From: Porphyrobacter sp. AAP82
GTDB lineage: Bacteria; Pseudomonadota; Alphaproteobacteria; Sphingomonadales; Sphingomonadaceae
Length of the DNA stretch: 37,119 bases
Direction of reading: 5' to 3'
NCBI RefSeq assembly: GCF_000331285.1
Contig: NZ_ANFX01000041.1
Coordinates: forward strand, 1-37,119
The notes below the pieces were generated by a model that worked only from the letters and a program-made list of their open reading frames with translations, was not told the DNA's origin and searched no databases. The position numbers and the translations under genes were made by a program. Shown in pieces: positions 33,275 through 37,119 of this stretch. Each line of letters begins with the position of its first letter. Within the stretch, counting starts at the first letter, position 1.

Positions 33275-33691
33275 TCAGTTATGCTTGGGCATGCAGATTT
33301 CCCGGTCGATGGTGATGTCGGAGACTGCGCGATACTTGGCGACGAAGGCGGCCCAGCCGTCGTCCTGCTTGGCGCGCGGCACATTGTCGCCGCTGGCAAA
33401 GGTCATCACTTCGTCCTTGGCGATGGTGGGCTTGCCTTCGACCCAGACATAAACCGGGGCGACGATCTGTTCGATCTTGTAGCCGCGTTCCTTGTACCAG
33501 GCGACATGGGCCGCAACTGCGGCGTCGAAATCGGCCATGCTTGCCCCGGGTTTGAGCTTAGAGATGCGCACGCGGGTGACATCGCCCGCCGGGCACAGTG
33601 CCACGACCGGATTGATGCCTTGCGCATTGGCAGCGACCGGTATGGCCGGAACGGCAAGCGCCGCCAGCGCGGCCATCATCACGCAACGCAT
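33275..33691 (-). CDS. Small secreted protein of unknown function
   Basis: A 138-residue protein that I do not recognise. The signal peptide (MRCVMMAALAALAVPAIP, cleavage near ANAQG) is clear, so the mature part of about 115 residues is periplasmic. Visible features are ALCPAGDVTRVRISKLKPG, ADFDAAVAAHVAWYKERGYK (like the ferredoxin-like dimeric alpha/beta barrel or stress-responsive fold), VYVWVEGKP and the C-terminal DREICMPKH; two cysteines may pair. Start ATG 33691, as the signal peptide begins there; upstream frame to 33808 lies in the divergent topA promoter region. It may share a promoter region with topA but no functional link is apparent. Confidence 0.75.
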   Translation of the reverse strand: MRCVMMAALAALAVPAIPVAANAQGINPVVALCPAGDVTRVRISKLKPGASMADFDAAVAAHVAWYKERGYKIEQIVAPVYVWVEGKPTIAKDEVMTFASGDNVPRAKQDDGWAAFVAKYRAVSDITIDREICMPKHN

Positions 33692-33834
33692 CAAGCATCT
33701 CCCGCCCGTTGTCCCTTCGGCGGCATAGCACCGACCTGGCGGCGCGCCAATATCCGCACAGTCCCGCTTGACGGGGCTGCCTCTGTCTCGCCACCCTCGC
33801 GCGTACACACGTAAGGGACCTCTCCATACCCGCC

Positions 33835-36408
33835 ATGCAGCTTGTCATCGTCGAATCCCCCGCCAAGGCCAAAACCATCGAGAAGTATCTCGGCAAGGAC
33901 TACAAGGTCCTCGCCTCCTACGGCCATGTCCGCGATCTGCCGCCCAAGGACGGCAGCGTGAAGCCGGACGACGATTTCGCGATGGAGTGGGAACTCTACC
34001 GCGACAAGCAGAGCCGCTTCAAAGAGATTGCCGATGCCGCCAAGGGCGCCAGCCGCCTCGTGCTCGCCACCGACCCCGACCGCGAGGGCGAGGCGATCAG
34101 CTGGCATGTGCGCGAGCTGCTGGCCAAGCGCAAGGCGCTGCCCAAGCAGGTCGAGCGCGTCACCTTCAACGCGATCACCGAGCAGGCCGTGACCGAGGCG
34201 ATGGCGCGCCCGCGCGAATTGGACCAGCCGCTGATCGACGCCTATCTCGCCCGCCGCGCGCTCGACTACCTGTTCGGTTTCACGCTCTCGCCGGTGCTGT
34301 GGAGGAAGCTTCCCGGCGCCAAGAGCGCGGGCCGCGTGCAATCGGTCGCGCTGCGCCTGATCGTCGAGCGCGAGCGCGAGATCGAGGCGTTCCGGGCGGA
34401 GGAATACTGGAGCGTGCTGGCGAAGATGCAGCACGACGGGACCGAATTCGACGCACGCCTCGTCAAGTTCAAGGGCGTGAAGCTCGAACGCCTCAGCCTC
34501 GGCAATGCGGGGATCGCGATGGAGGCCAAGGCCGCGGTCGAAGCCGGGCGCTTCACCGTCGAGGGTGTCGAGACCAGGCCGCTGAAGCGCAACCCCGCGC
34601 CGCCCTTTACCACGTCCACCTTGCAGCAGGAAGCGGCGCGGAAACTCGGGTTCTCCGCGCAGCACACCATGCGGCTTGCGCAGAGCCTCTACGAGGCGGG
34701 CGCGATCACCTACATGCGCACCGACGGCGTGCAGATCGACATGGGGGCGATTCTCGCCGCGCGCGATGCCATCGCGGCGCGCTTTTCCGAGGACTACCGT
34801 CCCGAAAAGCCGCGCTTGTACAGCACCAAGGCGAAGAACGCGCAAGAAGCCCACGAAGCGATCCGCCCGACCGATTTCACCCGCGAGCGCGCGGGCACGG
34901 GTGACGAGGCCAAGCTCTACGACCTCATCTTCAAGCGCGCCATGGCGAGCCAGATGGCGACCGCGCTGCTCGAACGCACCACTGTCACCTTGCGCGATGC
35001 GACCGGCCAGCACGAACTGCGTGCGACCGGCCAGGTGATCCGCTTCCCGGGCTTCCTCGCGGTCTATCAGGAAGGGCTGGACGATTCCGAGGACGAGGAC
35101 GGCGGCCTGCTCCCGCAGATGAAGGCGGGCGATGCCCCGGCCAAGCGCGCCGTGGAGGCCACCCAGCACTTCACCCAGCCGCCGCCGCGCTTTTCGGAAG
35201 CCAGCCTCGTGAAGCGTCTGGAAGAACTCGGGATCGGGCGGCCTTCGACCTACGCCTCGACCATCCAGACCCTGCGCGACCGGGCCTATGTGCGCATGGA
35301 GAAGAACCGCTTCTTCGCGGAGGAATCGGGCCGCCTGCTCACCGCTTTCCTCGAACGCTTCTTCCCCACCTATGTCGCCTATGATTTCACGGCGGGCATG
35401 GAGGACGAGCTCGATGTCGTCTCCGACGGGCGCGAGGAATACAAGGCGCTGCTCGCCCGCTTCTGGAAGGACTTCAAGCCCAAGGCCGACGAGGTGATGG
35501 AGAAGATGCCCTCGGAAGTGACCGAGGCGCTGGATGATTATCTCTCGGACTTCCTGTTTCCGCCCAGGGAGGACGGGAGCGACCCGCGCGCCTGCCCGCT
35601 CTGCGCGACGGAAGGACGCGCCAATGGCAGGCTCTCGCTGAGGGGCGGCCGCTTCGGAGCGTTTGTCGCCTGCGCCAATTATCCGGAGTGCAAATACACC
35701 CGCCGCTTCGCCCAGCCGGGCGGCGAGGGGACAGGCGGCGCCGAGGACGGGATCCTCGGCCAGCATCCCGAGACGGGCCAGAACATCCTGCGCAAGACCG
35801 GCCGCTTCGGCCCCTATGTGGAGATGGGCGAGGGCAAGGAAGCCAAGCGCGCCAGCATCCCCAAGGACCTCGACGATTTCGGGCTCGATTGGGCGGTGAA
35901 GCTGCTGGACCTCCCCCGCATCATCGGTGTGCATCCCGATACGGGGCTGGAAATCGAGGCCAATATCGGGCGTTATGGGCCCTATCTCAGGCATGATGGC
36001 AAATACGGCAAGCTGACCAATACCCGCGAGGTGTTCGAGGTCGGCATGAACCGGGCGGTCGACATTCTCGCGCAAGGAGCCAATCGCGGCGCAGGCGGGG
36101 CGGCGCGCGGCAAGGCCGAACCCATCGCCAGCCTCGGCGCGCATCCCGTCAGCGGCGGCGAGATCAAGGTCATGCCGGGGCGCTACGGACCCTATGTGAC
36201 CGACGGCACCACCAACGCCACGATCCCGCGCGACGTCAAGCCGGAGGACGTGACCCTTGCCATGGCGAGCGAACTGATCGACGCGCGCGCTGCGAAGGCG
36301 CCGGCCAAGCAGGGACGGAAGAAGGCCGCGCTCAAGAAGGCCGCGGCCAAGAAGCCGCCCGCGAAGAAGAAGGCACCCGCCAAGAAGGCGGTCGCTGCGA
36401 CGAAGTGA
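33835..36408 (+). CDS. topA: DNA topoisomerase I
   Basis: An 857-residue type IA topoisomerase. The TOPRIM domain has VIVESPAKAKTIEKYL at the N-terminus and the acidic triad in ATDPDREGEAISWH. Active-site Tyr 293 is in AGAITYMRTDGVQ, then HEAIRPTDFTRER and GIGRPSTYASTIQTL. A zinc-ribbon region (CPLCATEG, CANYPECKYTRR) is followed by C-terminal topoisomerase repeats (GRFGPYVEMG, NIGRYGPYLRHDG, PGRYGPYVTDG) and a Lys/Ala/Pro-rich tail. It relaxes negative supercoils. ATG 33835 has a weak SD (GGGAC). The Lys-rich tail is common in alphaproteobacterial TopA and probably helps bind DNA. Confidence 0.97.
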   Translation: MQLVIVESPAKAKTIEKYLGKDYKVLASYGHVRDLPPKDGSVKPDDDFAMEWELYRDKQSRFKEIADAAKGASRLVLATDPDREGEAISWHVRELLAKRKALPKQVERVTFNAITEQAVTEAMARPRELDQPLIDAYLARRALDYLFGFTLSPVLWRKLPGAKSAGRVQSVALRLIVEREREIEAFRAEEYWSVLAKMQHDGTEFDARLVKFKGVKLERLSLGNAGIAMEAKAAVEAGRFTVEGVETRPLKRNPAPPFTTSTLQQEAARKLGFSAQHTMRLAQSLYEAGAITYMRTDGVQIDMGAILAARDAIAARFSEDYRPEKPRLYSTKAKNAQEAHEAIRPTDFTRERAGTGDEAKLYDLIFKRAMASQMATALLERTTVTLRDATGQHELRATGQVIRFPGFLAVYQEGLDDSEDEDGGLLPQMKAGDAPAKRAVEATQHFTQPPPRFSEASLVKRLEELGIGRPSTYASTIQTLRDRAYVRMEKNRFFAEESGRLLTAFLERFFPTYVAYDFTAGMEDELDVVSDGREEYKALLARFWKDFKPKADEVMEKMPSEVTEALDDYLSDFLFPPREDGSDPRACPLCATEGRANGRLSLRGGRFGAFVACANYPECKYTRRFAQPGGEGTGGAEDGILGQHPETGQNILRKTGRFGPYVEMGEGKEAKRASIPKDLDDFGLDWAVKLLDLPRIIGVHPDTGLEIEANIGRYGPYLRHDGKYGKLTNTREVFEVGMNRAVDILAQGANRGAGGAARGKAEPIASLGAHPVSGGEIKVMPGRYGPYVTDGTTNATIPRDVKPEDVTLAMASELIDARAAKAPAKQGRKKAALKKAAAKKPPAKKKAPAKKAVAATK

Positions 36409-36415
36409 GGGGCGG

Positions 36416-36434
36416 GGCGGCGCGAAACGCCGCT
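36416..36434 (+). terminator. Hairpin after topA
   Basis: GCGGCG (36417-36422) and CGCCGC (36428-36433) pair around a CGAAA loop, eight bases after the topA stop, extended by one G-U pair. A short T-containing but not T-rich stretch follows. A moderate terminator candidate. Confidence 0.45.
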
Positions 36435-36584
36435 CCGGTCGTCCTTGCGTTGACCAAACATAAAGCATTTGCCCGATAAAACCGGCGCCAGACGAGGGCT
36501 GCGCCGTGATTGAAATCGAAGTCCAGAACGAAACCCACCAGACCCAGAGCCGGATCCGCTTTGCCGCGGTGCCGCGCATCGGCG

Positions 36585-36992
36585 ATGCGCGACCGCTACC
36601 CCGGCCGCGAGGCCCCTGCCGCCACGCAGCGCACCTGCCTGATCGTCGACGACAGCCGCGTGATCCGCAAGGTCTCGAGCAAGATCGCGATCAGCTTGGG
36701 CTATGTCCCCATCGAAGCCGAGAACGGCGAGGAAGCGCTCGCCCGCTGCAAGAAGTCGATGCCCGATCTGGTGCTGACCGACTGGAACATGCCGGAAATG
36801 GACGGCATCACCTTCGTCACCAAGCTGCGCTCGATCCCCACGCCCAGAGAGCCGACCGTGGTGTTCTGCACCTCGAACGGCGAGGCCCAGGACATTCATG
36901 ATGGCATCGCCGCAGGGGCCGACGACTACATCGTCAAGCCGTTTGATGAGGCGGCGCTCAAGGCCAAGCTGGAGAAGCTGGGGCGGGGTTAA
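36585..36992 (+). CDS. Single-domain response regulator (CheY-like)
   Basis: A 135-residue receiver domain with no output domain. The acid pair is D22-D23 (CLIVDDSRVIRK), the phosphorylated Asp is D66 in VLTDWNMPEMDG, then VVFCTSNGEAQD with the Thr/Ser switch and the conserved Lys in DDYIVKPFDEAAL. Such proteins relay phosphate to a partner, in chemotaxis or in stress and cell-cycle phosphorelays. No kinase or chemotaxis gene is in the window. ATG 36585 begins just before the conserved domain but has no SD; a GTG at 36506 with GAGGG seven bases upstream opens another frame, and TTG 36510 is in frame. The true N-terminus is therefore unsettled. Confidence 0.88.
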   Translation: MRDRYPGREAPAATQRTCLIVDDSRVIRKVSSKIAISLGYVPIEAENGEEALARCKKSMPDLVLTDWNMPEMDGITFVTKLRSIPTPREPTVVFCTSNGEAQDIHDGIAAGADDYIVKPFDEAALKAKLEKLGRG

Positions 36993-37054
36993 TCGCCGAG
37001 CCCTACCCCAGTTGTCCGTAACCCGAGCGAAGGCTGGGGCCCAGGGCGGATCAG

Positions 37055-37119
37055 TGACGTGACCCCCAGCTTTCCCCCAGCTTGGATTAGAGTCTGGCGG
37101 TTGTTTTGCGCATCGGCGC
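37055..37119. mobile_element. Right contig end: tip of the same IS3-like element
   Basis: This is the exact inverted copy of 2-66. It starts TGACGTGACCCCCAGC at 37055, with a C-rich stretch and an internal CCCCCAGCTT duplication, and the element would continue right, beyond the window. Between the response regulator and this repeat lie about 60 bp containing a CCCCAG/CTGGGG inverted repeat but no gene. Confidence 0.6.

Noticed and set aside
36293..36405. Lys/Ala-rich repeat at the end of topA as a separate repeat element
   Set aside because: It is in frame and forms the usual basic tail of this protein family.
33691..36579. Open frame of about 962 codons antisense to topA
   Set aside because: Same high-GC antisense effect; topA has every expected motif on the plus strand.
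1..37119. Linear replicon or phage with terminal inverted repeats
   Set aside because: The content is chromosomal housekeeping (gltBD, topA, hemA, murI, plsY) with no replication or virion gene. Repeats with TG/CA edges fit IS tips better.
1..37119. tRNA, rRNA or CRISPR array
   Set aside because: The intergenic stretches read by eye show no cloverleaf, rRNA segment or regularly spaced repeats; a tRNA scan was not possible here.

Overview
The window looks like chromosomal DNA of a high-GC alphaproteobacterium, most likely Sphingomonadales and perhaps Erythrobacteraceae. The placement is inferred from gene content: an ALAS-type hemA, the exosortase A-associated glycan genes, the carboxyspermidine polyamine route with an alphaproteobacterial-style structured leader before ornithine decarboxylase, and short signal-peptide proteins typical of sphingomonads. 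It cannot be proven from sequence alone. No phage, plasmid, CRISPR, rRNA or tRNA gene was recognised.

Ends. The two termini carry a perfect 65-bp inverted repeat (2-66 and 37055-37119). The repeat has 5'-TG...CA-3' outer ends and reads like the tip of an IS3-like insertion sequence, so the contig probably stops inside two copies of the same IS. The left copy abuts a glycosyltransferase that has lost its 5' part.

Layout. 390-2260 (minus): btaB and btaA, betaine-lipid (DGTS) synthesis. 2341-3294 (minus): a PLP-dependent threonine/serine dehydratase-like enzyme. 3598-7486 (plus): a polyamine cluster of carboxy(nor)spermidine dehydrogenase, an NHL-propeller lipoprotein and carboxy(nor)spermidine decarboxylase, interrupted by a lower-GC GxxExxY gene inside 21-bp inverted repeats. 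7509-9657: YbjN-like, DUF3137-like and LemA genes. 9811-11086: a structured leader and ornithine decarboxylase, which supplies putrescine for the cluster above. 11156-14925: a hypothetical protein, an FMN-binding stress protein, a thiolase and a MaoC hydratase. 15027-18935: an exosortase A-associated O-glycosylation ligase and glycosyltransferase, each with an unrecognised membrane-type partner.

19222-25321: gltB-gltD, the two subunits of NADPH glutamate synthase. 25338-29697: DEAD-box helicase, YnfA, nitroreductase and hemA. 29878-33691: murI, plsY, dprA, a Cu/Zn superoxide dismutase and a small secreted protein. 33835-36992: topA and a single-domain response regulator. Housekeeping genes dominate the right half. 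The points most worth following are the GxxExxY cassette, the ODC leader RNA, btaAB, the NHL lipoprotein in the polyamine operon, and the IS-like ends.
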